From: Bryum argenteum
Taxonomy: Eukaryota; Streptophyta; Bryopsida; Bryales; Bryaceae
Direction: 5' to 3'
Length of the DNA stretch: 64,000 nt
Assembly (NCBI GenBank): GCA_037043015.1
Contig: CM073324.1
Location: forward strand, 8,639,013-8,703,012
Both the position numbers and the translations under genes were made by a program. Below, in pieces: positions 52,283 through 64,000 of the stretch. The notes below the pieces were generated by a model. The model made no database searches. It worked only from the letters and a program-made list of their open reading frames with translations, and was not told the DNA's origin. Position 1 is the stretch's first letter, and each line of letters opens with the position of its first letter.

Positions 52283-54657
52283 TTATGAGAGACTGTTCAT
52301 GCGTTTCAAGTCCCGGGAGATGATGGTGGCCAGTCCTCCAAGTGGGGGCTTCATCAAGGCTCGGTACGCGGCCTCATCGTAAGGCGTTTGCAGAAAGGGC
52401 AAGTAAGGTCGGAACGTGTCCACATTCCGATTCTTGGCTTCCTCGATCACGAACGGTGGCTCTTCTTTTGGCAGTTTCGCAGGACCGTGGAACAGGGACA
52501 CGAACCCATCCCACGAGCCTCGTCGTGACCGCGACTGCGGTTTAGGAATCTCCAGAGGTGGCGATGGCGGTGCCCTGAAAAGCTCCTCGTCGTCATCGTC
52601 GTCCCTCCGGAAGCTTGAAAACTCCTCTTCCCTGCCCACCTCTGGGGAAGCACTCATGTTAGAGATTGATGAGAATGAGAATGAGCGCGTCCTCATACTT
52701 CCTGCCAGCTCTGGACCCTCGGAAAACTCCCCCCGTGACTCGCCCTTCGTCGGACTCGTATCAAATATGGGCTCCAAGTTTGAAAAGTCCAACGTAACTG
52801 CAGCAAAAGAGCGATAGAATCAGTCTCAACCCATTTCCATGTTAAGCCAGCTAGAGGTGTTGCTTGTCACGAACCTGATTTTGTTCGGGAAGGAGCTGAA
52901 GTTTTAAAGTTGTCGACCGAGAAACTGGTGGACCGTCTCCGAGAATGCTTCGAGAATGGTGAAGAAAAAGGCAATGACTTCTTGGGAGTGGCGCTCGGAC
53001 TCTGCTGCTGTGGCCTCGGAATCACTCGATAATCTCTCGAGTATGCAAAACTTAGCTTCTCTCTCGTCGAGTGATCAACGAATGTGCAAACCCCCTGGCA
53101 GGCAAGCAAGCATACACGGTCCGTTAGCAACACGGAAGCTACTGTCAACCATAACTACGACCACTGCAATAGACTCTTTCTTACCTTCCAAACGTAATAG
53201 AACATGGAAGAAGCGTCCACGATGAAGGCTTTCGCAAGCCTCTCTGGATAATGATCCGCTAGAACCTTGAGCGTGGTGAGAATGCCACTCGTCGACGGCG
53301 CGCTTATCTTCGTGTACCCTGTTGCAGAGAATATCAGACTCTGGACTTCAAACTTACTAATCTCATTGACCAGACCACGAGCTCAGTAACCCGAACTTGC
53401 TGATTCACAACATAGCTTTGATGTCCCACAATATTTAAAGCGATGCAAAGTGCAGGGTGTGCAGTGAATGAATGCTATAAATATATACTTCCGATAAATG
53501 GTTTCGCCAACTATGTTAGATATAGTTACTATCTGCACTTGGAACACATTGGGGTAGATAGCAAGAGCTAATTGTGTTACCTCCGGCATCAAGGATGAGG
53601 ACCCACTGGTCAACTCCCGGAGGCATAGCAGCAACTGCGACTTCCATTGTGAAGATTATGAAACGAAGATGCCTGCGACCACTTCGGTTGTCAGCACATA
53701 GAAAACATACTGATGAACTTCGGCTCTAACTATTGCAAGTTTAGAGACAAAGCTGAGAAACGTACTGCTTTTGACTATGATTAAGGATGTACTCGGGCTT
53801 CTTCTTTATAACCTGCACCCAAAAACGGACAACCATCAATCAAAACAGTCTGAAACAGATCATCCTACAAGTCGGCTTCTGGTACTTTCATTTTTAAATA
53901 ACAGTAGCGAGTTGAGATGTAATCAACAGAGCATGAAATTTTGAGCAGCTCTACATCATAAGTCGTTTCTAGTCTTACTGACTTTCCTACTTCGTTGAGA
54001 CAATCTAGCTCCCAAGTGTTCAAGCATAGTTACCAAGACAGGTCGACCTTCGCCATCGAGCCCTGCAACATAGGCAGCTCCCGTCGAGAGCTCCGCTGGA
54101 AATTCGTCAGCAATCAAGTATCCTGAAACGAAACAGTGGCATTTCAATTAGGTAATGTACTTTCATACGATCCTGTATCATCCAGTGACTGAGTTCTCCT
54201 TTTGTAGCTGAAACCGGAAATTCAAAAGAATCACGAAATTACACTGTTCTCTAGTACTGTTGATGGGATTAGAGGGTGTACCCATGTTGAGTTTGTCACG
54301 CCAGTTTAGGGTAGCTCGCAGCATCTTCGCTGCTCTTCGAACGTTGTTGCCACGAGCTCGTAAGTAACGCGTCACGCACGCATCGTCACAAAACTCGGCC
54401 TGCACAGAGCGAAGCAGTAATTAATGAAAATCCCGTCACCTTAGCGGGGAACTTCAGTCAAAAATAAGATAGAATAATCTACTTGTTTGGATGGTACTCT
54501 CAGCCCTATTGGAATGGAAAGTTCGCCGTGCCTGTTTCTTAGTGAGAGCACCCTCTTTCTGCACGATTCGTAGAACCTGTTTGATCATCTCGCTTAAGCT
54601 CGATTCAGGCTCCACCTTCGTTGCAGCATACGGCATTTTTGTTGGATTGCGCTCCAT
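52283..54657 (-). CDS. SEC14-like (CRAL-TRIO) phosphatidylinositol-transfer family protein
   Basis: Eight exons, 54657-54532, 54399-54282, 54122-53983, 53812-53766, 53672-53581, 53318-53185, 53094-52875 and 52797-52283, close in frame at 463 residues. SEC14 proteins bind and exchange phosphoinositides and other lipids at membranes. The CRAL-TRIO N-terminal helices show CDDACVTRYLRARGNNVRRA and ATLNWRD; the lipid pocket shows YVAGLDGEGRPVLV, MPPGVDQWVLILDAGGYTK, LTTLKVLADHYPERLAKAFI and EKLSFAYSR. The last 170 residues are a Ser/Pro/acidic tail (FRRDDDDDEELFRAPPSPP) without a known domain. Similar to the small Arabidopsis SEC14 group around At4g08690, by memory. Exon 1 appears to end at a GC donor (CAG/GCACGG); phase agrees, and no GT donor in the right phase was found. 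Confidence 0.9.
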
Positions 54658-55728
54658 TGTGCGTCACCTCCCTCTCGCTCTATCGTGCTTGCTTTCAATC
54701 CACAATCGAGTTCCTGGAGATTTGCATCACAAACCCTGTTCCTCACTCACCCTCACAGCTCTTCGCCTCACCACATGAAGACTCCCCGCTGTAAGATGGA
54801 TAAGTCCCAGTATCCACCTTCATATCCATCGCTGTTCGATCACAACCTTCCAACCTTCCGCAAATTCTAATGCCCAACGAGCTCGAATTTGGTACCGATA
54901 TCGAGTCAACCTAAAACCTCCAACTGGGGAGAGTGACACCAATTCGAATCCCGGAACGATGAGATGAGGCGAGAAATTTGATACCGAAACCCAAAACCTG
55001 AAAGAGGGAAGGATGAGAAGGGAGAGAAAAGTGGGGAGGGAGGATGGGGCAGAGGGACGAAAAGAGTATGGAATATTGACAGAAGTGGAGATGGGGCGAT
55101 GAAAGCGGATCCCGACTTGGGCATGTGCAGGTGCCCGGTATGGGAGGAGCGGGGCCCTGGTATTCAGGCAGCGCCTGCTGGAGCTGGCGCAACAGGCATG
55201 CTAAACACGGCCATAGCGTGCTGCTGGGGCGGGGGGTGCCGCATCTGCCAGCAAATGTGAGTGAATTGTAAGCTCAGCTAGGGCGGTGCTCGAGAGGGAA
55301 ATCTCTTGCCACTTGCTGGAAGGCTGGCAGGGTAGGCAGGGCCAACAGGCCAGGTTGTGAAGAGTGCCATGTATCATAGCAAGTCTTGGCTCTGATGCTG
55401 CTGCGCCATTTCTGCGATGCTACTGCTACAAATCCCGATGCCGATTGCTGCCATCAATCCGCACACTGCGATCGAGCTGGCTCACTATCTCCCCTCCCCC
55501 CTTTCCCTGCTTCCTGCCACCTTCTCCGTCCTCCCTTTATCGATTTACCGTTTGCTACATAGCTGGTCTTCCCTCCCCTCCCCTCCACGACTCGTTCCAT
55601 GTCCCCACAACACCAACCATGCTTTGCCATGTACCCCTCTGCCTACAACTTTCTCCTTTCAAAAGCGTATGTTTCAAAATGGTACAATGATACTGGCCGC
55701 GCACTTTTGCCACATCCACTTAAATACT
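54658..55728. other. SEC14 promoter and spacer
   Basis: GC-richer than the surroundings, with CT-rich stretches at 55490-55600. Several overlapping open frames of 85-150 codons on both strands; none resembles a known protein. Confidence 0.4.
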
Positions 55729-55970
55729 TTAATCCTTAAACGCCCATGGGGTTTAATGGGTCTTAAACAGGCAGATATGTACAACCCCAACCTACCTACC
55801 ACAAACCTTTCTAAGCACAAAATCACTCATACAAATTGTGATTTCAATTGTAAAATTCCACTTTCTGAATGACATCAAAATATAAGTGAAAAGTTGAGTA
55901 CAATGAGAGCTACACAGTATATTTTGTTGGGAAAAAGCCCCTTGCGCTTGCTTGGGCATTTAAGGGTTAA
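55729..55970. mobile_element. TTAA-flanked MITE (piggyBac-like), copy C, internally deleted
   Basis: TTAA at 55729-55732 and 55967-55970. Left end TCCTTAAACGCCCATGGGG and right end gcatttaagggttaa match copies B and D with a few changes. The middle lacks about 120 bp present in B and D, leaving 242 bp in all, but keeps acaaccccaacctacctacc and caaaatataagtgaaaagtt. Confidence 0.88.
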
Positions 55971-56359
55971 CCGTCCCCCTCTTTGTCTTCACTATCTTTA
56001 AAAAAGAAAAATAAAAATAAAAATAGAAATAAAGGGGGCCATGTCTCGGCCCATGTTTTCTGTTTTTGGTTATTTTTTTAGAGCTCCAAATGATGAAAAT
56101 TTTGTTGGACTGGGTTCTTTTTCTTTTCTACTCCATCGAAAATTTTGTCATTTCTGGTAACTTTTGAATCCACAAATATTTTTTGATTCTATATCTCAAA
56201 ATCCGCATATCCGATTGGGGATCTAATCATTGTCTACACCCCTACAGAAATACCTACTATCATCAACACCTAGTGCGGGCCCATCAGTTTGGAAGTCCTT
56301 GAGATCATATTGTCACAAAACAAAACAAAAACAAAAAAAACACGAAACAAAGATGACAT

Positions 56360-56403
56360 CAAGACCAAACCAAGACCAAACCAAGACCAAACCAAGACAA
56401 AAC
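56360..56403. repeat. 11-bp tandem repeat (caagaccaaac)n
   Basis: Four units, the last imperfect, within a longer A/C-rich low-complexity stretch (about 56315-56420). Confidence 0.9.
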
Positions 56404-56865
56404 AAAAACAAAACAAACTATCTACCTAATTTTGAAAAGCGTGTATTTCACAACGGTACATTGTATTTCAATGATATGTTTTCTATTATGTGGACTGAGT
56501 ACGAGGTTGAATTTCATAATATGATTGTAAAAGTGATGGGATAATATATACATGGTAGATGAATCAATTTGGTCATGTTCCATTCTTGTTAAAGCTTCAA
56601 TTTTCTAAATTCCAAACCAGCCAAAAGAACATTGTGTTTTTGGTGACATTTCAAAATTTCATAAGTTATTAGTGAAATCTTATGAAATCTTATTAAACAT
56701 GGAAAGAATATTAGCAAGAAAATATTTCATTCTAATCTTAGAAGATATGCTTATTGGAAATCTACACTATATCAATACAAATCAATCCTAGATTGCAATT
56801 GCCGTGTTGCATTTTATTTCATAAATAGTCACCTTACGAAAAAATTGTTGTTCAACAACAACAGT

Positions 56866-56936
56866 TTAACCCCTAAATATCCTTAAAACCCAAAATGGGT
56901 TTTTGCAATTTTGGGCAGCCATTTTGAAAGGGTTAA
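56866..56936. mobile_element. Possible 71-bp relic of the TTAA element family
   Basis: Flanked by TTAA on both sides, starts CCCCTAAATATCC and ends GAAAGGG. It contains attttgggcagcc, as does the left part of copy B. It may be a heavily deleted copy. Short length keeps this tentative. Confidence 0.4.
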
Positions 56937-57315
56937 AAGTAATATTTTTGTTTAAGATTTTAACAACTGAAGGTGCTTATTTTACTACATAGTGTATGTG
57001 GTAAAATTTGCAAAGCCGAATTTCAATTTTAAAACCTTTATCTAGAAATCATAGGTTTCAAGTTCAAGACGAGCAATTGAGATTTCAACTTTTTTGGAAA
57101 AAAAATTTAAAATATTTCCTAACATTATTCAAGTTCTAAATTTACCTACTTCAAAAAGTTTTTCAATTTCACAAGGACAGCCTCCAAAATTACAAATACA
57201 ATTTCCACATATCCAAATTATTTCTTATAGAATTTGTTGAATTTCTTTCCAAATTCTTTTTCTCCAAATTCACAAACTCATACAAGCACCTAATCACCAT
57301 TTGAGATTTCCAAAG

Positions 57316-57352
<37 letters not shown>
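57316..57352. repeat. Poly(A) run of about 37 bases
   Basis: Uninterrupted A-run on the plus strand. It could be the tail of an old retroposed sequence, but no target duplication or upstream LINE/SINE body was recognised. Confidence 0.9.
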
Positions 57353-57355
<3 letters not shown>

Positions 57356-57358
57356 ACC

Positions 57359-57763
57359 GTGGTGCATGTTTTTCTAAAAAACAATTTGCATGAAGGTCAA
57401 AAAAACATAATGAGTCTCTCATTTTGCATGAGGGTACCCAACTTGATTACCTACATGGAAAAAAATATGCCCGAAATTTTCGGGACAAAGAACTTCAACT
57501 TGCTCTTGGCACCATTTACACTATGTTTTCCTGACGATGGCCAAAAAAACTTTTGCATCGACTTTAAATGTTACGATCTCAGAAATGGAGAAGTTACAAC
57601 GATTAAAAAGTTCAATAGCGGCTCAAAAACAAGCAAGGTACAAGATTCTACGATTGGAAGTCTAAAAATAGAGAATAATATAGATTCACTTGGCGAGGAG
57701 TGCATGGGATTTCAAAAAGACAGTTGTAAGACTTCTTGCTTCCAAAACAACAAGGAAATTTAG
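57359..57763 (+). other. 134-codon open frame of unknown nature
   Basis: Starts soon after the poly(A) run. The predicted protein is Lys/Asn/Phe-rich (for example TYMEKNMPEIFGTKNFN and FCIDFKCYDLRNGEVTT), which resembles translated AT-rich DNA more than a known domain. No promoter or splice signals seen. It may be a transposon remnant. Confidence 0.2.
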
Positions 57764-57851
57764 GGGTTCAATGAATGTGACTTTAACTATTAAATTCAAT
57801 CCTGATGCCCTCTTTTGTAAAGTAGAATGTATATGTGTTCTTTGAAAACAT

Positions 57852-58012
57852 CCAATCTTTGTAATGTCACTTTGATCTTTGTAATATCACCCATATGCCC
57901 TCTAATGTTACCCTTCCAACCTCTAATGTTATCCACCTCGTCCAACCTTTATAATATCACCCTTCAACCTCTAAAATGTCACTTTTTTAACCTTCGCAAT
58001 GTCACTCTCCTA
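57852..58012. repeat. Degenerate minisatellite, about 20-25 bp period
   Basis: About seven variants of aacctctaatgttaccctt follow one another. Divergence between units is high, so the array is old. Confidence 0.75.
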
Positions 58013-58152
58013 CTCATTGTGAGTGACCATTGTAGTTGCATTGTATTCTATTATGATAATAGATTTACAAAACTATCCATTTGAATTTGAAATTTTGTTG
58101 TTACTTTATTCTTCCATTTTTTTTACGCAATTTTTTTCTTCAATTTACAAAT

Positions 58153-59670
58153 TCACGTATAGAGCATATTTGGGAAGACTTTCTCCTCTCCAAGATGTAC
58201 ATACAACAATTCATCCTTCCATACCTAATTTATGCAAAATAGTCAAATAGTCAAATGCTTGTAAAACTCATTAAATGTTATTAGAATGAAGTAAAAATCC
58301 ATCAAATTGAAACTAATTGAAACAAATTTTATAATTTCTTTACCTCATGTCGAAAATCAACCCTGATGTGAGGTACATTTGTTTTGTGAATATCATTGCC
58401 ATCAGGACCTCTTTTATAATAATTTTGTCCAATCCATCTTACCTGATATACAAATTAATTTTTGTTTAAAATTTGCAAAATCATCTTCTAGTACTAAATT
58501 TAAGGATTGTTTTTATTTGATGAAAAATAGTCCTACCTTGGATTCATGAGAGAAGCCTGATTGATAAACTGAATTTCGTGCAATTTCACAAAGATCGCAT
58601 GCACTCAACTTCCATACCTGAAAATTCATCAAAATATAAACTTGTTCGATTGAGGCTTAGGGAAACTAAATTATAAATAAAATTACAATATTACAAATGA
58701 CTATGGACGTAGTCATATTGTCCAAAGCGACGAAGAGTAAATGATTGAAGATGTGAATATTGATAGTCATCTTACAGCCATGAGTTGACTGTTCGTAGTC
58801 GCACGTTAATTATAGACAATATGTTTCATGTGATCACAAACTATTATAACATGATCGTATGATGATTATCATATTGTAGTGGCATATTTTTAGTCATTTA
58901 CTCTTAGTCGCTTTAGACAATATGACTACATACACGGTCATAAAACCTTAAAATCTGTTCTAGTGTTAATCCTATATTTACGTAGTGGTTCTTTGCTTTG
59001 ACACTCCTTGTGAAAACTCAATGATCATGGAAATGCACGTCCAAGTACATTTGGACATACTTGTGTATACTAAGCTTTGTGAAAATTGTAAAACTTTGAT
59101 TGACTTTCGAGATTGAAGATTGCTAATTTTTCACATTATGGCATTAAGGAAAAGACTTCATGAACTAACCAATTAAAATGATAATTGTTTCCACTTGAAT
59201 ACACAAAAATAATTGAGTATAGTACCTGAGCAGCAATCCCATATTCTTCTACAAGTGGTTCTTTTGTGAGGTGTATTTGCAAAGGATCGTCTGTTGATAA
59301 ACATACATTGAGTCCTCTCGCAAAAAACATAGGGAATGGATTCCGATGATAATCCAAAAATAGAGAATTATTGCTCAAAGGTGACATAGATAAGCCAATC
59401 TGCGACTTGTATTTGCAATGCTTTATTGTGGGCTCTTGGTATAGTAGAATTATAATTTATCACTTGGGTTTCTTTTAATTGTTAAATAACACATATATTC
59501 AAGAAATGTGAATGAGTGTTAATAAGAATAGTACAAAACATGAGTTGTTTACTTGTGCTAAATAATAAAGATATTGAAGTCCCGGAGACTTTCGGAGATT
59601 GTTTCCATGTGCAATATTGTGAGCTACCATGAAAGTTGCTGCTAAATGGTCCAAATCTCCAGCCTATACT

Positions 59671-59704
<34 letters not shown>

Positions 59705-62700
59705 TACATAAGGATTCTTTATGCTTGAATACAATCAATCTTATTTTTAACTTTTACAACTAGTTACAATATGCTTACAAGTAACAGAAAGTCATACTCT
59801 ATTCACAATTTATATTATTTTTTTTAGTTCCTCTTTTTCAAATACACATCTTCAAAGAGTACATCTTAAAAGTACCCAAGAAAAAATATACTACAATCAG
59901 TGATATGTTCAAAGATTTCAACACTCAACACAATGTGTTTAAGCAAGGATGACTATTACATTAAAAAATAACAAACATTCTGTACATAGTAATCATTTAT
60001 AAAAATTATTAAGAAAAATAGCTTTTCTTGCAAAATTAATGCAATAAGTACTTGTTTAAAGATTATTTATATTTCTCTATAATAGATACAACAAATTAAA
60101 CAAAAGCTTCTAATATGTATAGATTAATCTCTTTTCTTCTAACACAAAATGATCTAAACCCAAATAAGTGACAACCTATACACCAAAAGCATACATATAA
60201 ACTACTTATTTCAAAAAATATCTATTTTGTATATAAATTGTTATTATTAATTATATTAGATGATATACCTCGCCAGAGTGAGGCCGAAACTTTATCAACG
60301 ACATTCCTTTGGATTCTCGTAGCTGATGTTCACACATTCAACTTTATATCAACCAAGGTTTGTTGCAGATGGGATAGTTCAGAATTCCTCATTTTAGGCA
60401 TTCAATAATTCACAAGTGAATATGACATCTAAGTATATAGACATCATTCATTCTAGCAAATTATTGTAGAGTTTGAAAATTATGTGTAGTAGTAATGAAA
60501 TTACATGAAAAAGAATGTCAATACCTTATTCAACACAAGCAAATTAGCATAGATGTAATAGGCCCAATATGAATATGCTGGGTTGAATGGATTATTCCAC
60601 TCGGCTGGGGTTTGCATATGTTTTGTAGGCCTTCTTTCGGGCTTACTTTCATCATCGACCATATCAAAGCCAACTACCTACACCATTTAGCATAAAAATT
60701 TGATGTAAGCCATTGTAAGATATTCTAAAATTCCTATTCAAACTTTTAAAAGATCATATCTTAAGCAAATAGAGTATATCATTCATACTCACATCATATA
60801 ATATACTTACTATTTATCAATGGATGTCAATATTGCTATGTGTACAATCTTGTAGAATTATGTGACTTCACATACAATAGTATCACATGAATAAATGAGC
60901 TTCATAATTAAAGCATGAAGTAGAACACTTACAAATTTCAAGAAAACATGAAGATCTGGATGCGACATAGGATCAACCGTAACCTCAAACAAAGGTTTGA
61001 ATACATTGTATAAAATGGATTCGAATGAGTCAAGAATGCCCATTTCTTTGTAAATACTATATAATCGTGGAAGCTGCATTATTTGTGAAATAACAAGTTG
61101 AGTTTTGTCCAAAATATGTTGAAGATCAAGTAATTCAAAAAGAATTATCTATGTTAATACAAAGTTAGCCACAAAGGCAAGAAAAAACCTTTAGCTGTAC
61201 CTGAATCAACCATGTTATATTGTCACTTTGCAATTTGTTATTTACAATCCAAGAGGCAAGTTGATCCCATTCACTTTCTTTCCTTCCATATATAGATATC
61301 CTATATTCTGCCATCTACAAATATATATTAACTGATAGTTATATTCTGGATCACATATTTAAGATTGGTTGATGAACATATTAAAACTTTATGAGGTTGA
61401 ACAATTTCATGATTGCTAGAATATGACTATTAGACCATTTTAAGAAGTTGTTCTTCTTCAATTAAACAATGTATTGATATCCATGCTCAAATTTTTGATA
61501 GTATTCCTTCACAAAAGAAATTTTGCAACTTGATTGTATACGAGTCTCCTAGTTTCCCAAGATACTAAAATTTGGCCATAACATTTTATTTTATTTTTAT
61601 TTTTTTCAAGTAGTAACTAAATAATATGCAACTGACACAATGATACATAAGTTTTGGATATGATACATACTTGATATTTACTATTCTCAATATCAAGAAA
61701 AACTTGTTTTGTCAACTCCGCCAAATAGCGACCTGCTTATTCAAAGCCAATAGTAATCCAAAGATTATGCTTTTGCTAATAATTTCCAACACTTTAGTCT
61801 TTGAGTACAAATCTACAAAGTATAAATATTATGATCACTTATGGATATTGACTGATTTACATTAAGTTATTATGTTCCACATGAATGCATACCTATATAT
61901 CCAATACTGAAAATGAGATGGTATGGCAACCTTGAATAAGATTGTCTTGTTTAAGGAATATCTCTCTTAATCTGCTTTGCCCACAAGGGTTGTATTTAAG
62001 GTTGAACTTGTCAAATCGATGGAATGTATTTTTGTCCACGTGTACATCCAATAAATCTACATTCAAATCATAGCTGTAGCCATGAACACACTTTAAAGTA
62101 TCATTATAAATTCCTGGAAATTATCAAACGATTTGTTCACAACATAGAGAAATAATAGCAAAGAAGATCAACATCAAATCTTGGTTCTTACCCAGTTAAA
62201 TCTAAACTTTCAAATACTTCCTTCAATGTCAAGTACTTCCCATCTCGAAAGATTACTACCTGATTAATGAGTTATGCATAAAAAAATATCACTTTTTTAG
62301 AAAAAGATATGCTCACAACACAATCCAAGTCAGCTTGTAATGTACATCAAAAGAGAATTGTGTTCTTTACAACTTGTTCATTACGATTGAGTCACTATAC
62401 GATAACTTAATAATGACTCAATTACAACTCCTTGGAGTTGTGCCAAATAGTTTGAGTTGCATTGAATAAATTGTAAAGATCACCATTTTTTATAGTGCTA
62501 TACATTGGGATTCATAAGAAGCATGAAAAGAAAAGTTTGCAAATTGAATTGAAATGGTTTTGAATTTATGCATGATTTTTAATCTTACATCCTTCTCCCT
62601 TTCCTCATCCGCGTCCTTGCGAAGCTTCGATTTGATGAAACGTAGAAGGTGCTTTTGGTTCATACATGAGGTATGGTGCACGTGGGTGTCAACTTTTCTC

Positions 62701-63282
62701 ACATTGTAAAAGTCTCGGTGCGGTGCACTCTTTTGTGCCAAAAACTCTCGGTCAGCATTTAACATGAGATGAAGGCTAAACTTCTGAACATTTTACATAA
62801 CAAATATCATCATGATAGTCGATTCGATGTACATTAAGATTATACACTAAGTCCATTCAATAGAAACAAACTTCTTTTTTAGATTGCATGAAAGTATGCA
62901 TTGTTGTACTAGAAGAAATTTGTAAAGAGTTGTAAGTACTAACTTGTTCCAAGAGTTTTAGTCGGCGGTGGCACAATGTTCGAACATTTCCAAGTGCTAT
63001 TATTCTTAATATACGATGCATATCAGTAAAAAATGATGTTGCATCGTGCACAGGAAAAAGCTCTGTGGTTTCTGTGATGGTTTCAAAACTACAAAATTTT
63101 CAAAAATCAGATTGTTCACTTCCAAAATTATTAAAGTCTTCCTAAATAAATACAATATTCTAATGATGAGAAAATATGAAATATGATTCAGTAATTTCAA
63201 CCTGCATGAGAGTCTATAGTAAAAAATTACCTTTTTCATGAGCATAAACTCGCATAACTCCATCTACCATTTTGTAAACGTG
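58153..63282 (-). CDS. AMPD: AMP deaminase (FAC1-type), 5' end outside the window
   Basis: Fifteen exons visible: 63282-63231, 63071-62944, 62783-62589, 62259-62193, 62073-61931, 61732-61671, 61314-61201, 61073-60933, 60677-60525, 60322-60269, 59663-59553, 59399-59226, 58617-58537, 58442-58344, 58224-58153, about 548 codons covering the catalytic half. The enzyme deaminates AMP to IMP in purine nucleotide balance; its Arabidopsis orthologue FAC1 is essential in embryos. Zinc and catalytic motifs are intact: [17 protein letters not shown], the AHNIAHG histidines, [18 protein letters not shown] and [20 protein letters not shown]. Ends [10 protein letters not shown]. The tiny 3' exon was found by homology to the FAC1 tail. 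Exon sizes are conserved, introns AT-rich (one holds a MITE). N-terminal exons, including any membrane anchor, lie beyond 64000. Confidence 0.95.
58698..58940. mobile_element. 243-bp MITE in an AMPD intron
   Basis: About 46-bp terminal inverted repeats: left tgactatggacgtagtcata ... gagtaaatga, right its complement from tcatttactc to acggtca, with about 5 mismatches. The whole can fold into a hairpin. It lies between exons at 59226 and 58617. No clear target duplication, so the superfamily is undetermined (Mutator- or hAT-like possible). Confidence 0.85.
59674..59702. repeat. (TA)n microsatellite in an AMPD intron
   Basis: About 14 TA units, just upstream (on the AMPD strand) of the exon starting at 59663. 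Confidence 0.95.
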
Positions 63283-63514
63283 CTGTTGCAAACAAGGCAA
63301 TGGATATGAGCTCCCACTAAATGTATTTGAATAAATCAATGACATGGTGAACTACAAGTTTAACCCTAGATCGTCGAAACCCATCACCATGGATAATAAG
63401 GAAGTTGGGAAGATGATTTTGAAAGAAAAAAGTTGTCTACTGTCCAATATCAAATCTCATATTCATTCATCGGACACTTTGTGCTGGCTTCAACGTTCTA
63501 AGGTCAAACAACCA

Positions 63515-63877
63515 TTAACCCTTAAACGTCCATGGGGTCTGAAATGGGCAACCCAAAATTGAATCACAACATCTTCTGGACTTGGGAATCATGAATAGTG
63601 CACTTTTTGAACTTGGGCATCATGAGTGAACCAATCAATGATGACCTTGCAACCTCCTACAAGGTTTTGTACAACCCCAACCTACCTACCACAATCCTTT
63701 CAAAGCACAAAATCACTCATACAAATTGTGATTTAAACTGTAAAGTTTCACTTTTTGAATACATCACAAGGAGGTGACCAGTTTGACATCAAAATATAAG
63801 TGAAAAGTTCATTACAGTGAGAGCTACAAAGCAGGTTCTGTAGGAAAAGAGCCCCTCGGGCTCTCTTGGGCGTTTAA
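63515..63877. mobile_element. TTAA-flanked MITE (piggyBac-like), copy D, interrupted at its right tip
   Basis: Begins TTAACCCTTAAACGTCCATG at 63515 and follows copy B throughout. Its right terminal repeat reads gggcgtTTAA and then, instead of GGGTTAA, runs straight into the reversed terminus of copy E. It lies in the intron upstream of the first visible AMPD exon. Confidence 0.9.
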
Positions 63878-64000
63878 CCCTTAAACGCCCGAGCAAGCCC
63901 GAGGGGCTTGATTCCAACAGAATCTTCCCTGTAGCTCTCATTGTACTCAACGTTTCACTTATATTTTGATGTCAAACTGGTCACCTTCTTCTGATGCATT
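63874..64000. mobile_element. TTAA-flanked MITE, copy E, inverted, cut by the window edge
   Basis: From TTAA at 63874, cccttaaacgcccgagcaag and onward is the reverse complement of the right half of copies B and D (up to tggtcaccttcttctga). It is therefore a second copy in opposite orientation, inserted into D's terminal repeat; the remainder lies outside. Confidence 0.9.

Noticed and set aside
57316-57763. LINE or SINE insertion ending in the poly(A) run
   Set aside because: No upstream element body and no target duplication seen; the open frame lies after, not before, the A-run.

Overview
The window is nuclear DNA of a land plant. It carries a plant-type XTH with an [10 protein letters not shown] active site, an IQM-family protein, a chloroplast-PUS6-type pseudouridine synthase, a RECQ2-type helicase resembling the Arabidopsis protein exon by exon, and a FAC1-type AMP deaminase. 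The spacers are AT-rich and the introns are mostly 80-600 bp. Retrotransposon density is low and small inverted-repeat elements are common. This suits a bryophyte or another early-diverging land plant, but I cannot name the species from sequence alone.

Layout. 1-2.7 kb: a broken Copia fossil on the minus strand with a small TTAA-flanked element inside it. 3.7-6.9 kb: two intronless plus-strand genes for mitochondrial proteins (ribosomal uL11m and import-motor subunit PAM16). 9.1-11.6 kb: decapping co-factor DCP1 (minus). 13.6-16.9 kb: a spermidine-synthase-fold methyltransferase (minus), sharing a roughly 580 bp divergent promoter with a PUS6-like pseudouridine synthase (plus, 17.5-20.8 kb). 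21.5-23.0 kb: XTH (minus). 24.9-25.5 kb: LSM5 (minus), head-to-head with RECQ2 (plus, 27.0-33.4 kb, 21 exons). 36.3-43.0 kb: a short-form ABCC/MRP transporter (plus, 20 exons). 43-46 kb: repeat-rich spacer. 46.5-48.1 kb: a short IQM-like gene (minus). 48-52 kb: repeat-rich spacer with CACTA-like elements and a Copia scrap. 52.3-54.7 kb: a SEC14/CRAL-TRIO protein (minus). 54.7-58.1 kb: AT-rich spacer with elements and minisatellites. 58.2-63.3 kb: the 3' part of AMP deaminase (minus), which runs off the right edge.

I rebuilt the exon chains of the intact host genes by hand. In DCP1, the methyltransferase, the pseudouridine synthase, XTH, LSM5, RECQ2, ABCC, IQM and SEC14 the chain closes in frame from start to stop, so these look like functional genes. 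Most are unrelated housekeeping genes and I see no operon-like system. There are loose themes: RNA handling (DCP1, LSM5 and the pseudouridine synthase; LSM1-7 and DCP1 act in the same decapping pathway) and mitochondria (uL11m, PAM16).

The most distinctive non-gene feature is a family of non-autonomous elements with TTAA target duplications and CCCTTAAACG terminal repeats, which is piggyBac-like. There are at least five copies. One sits inside the Copia fossil, and two are fused tail-to-tail because one inserted into the TTAA carried by the other's terminal repeat.
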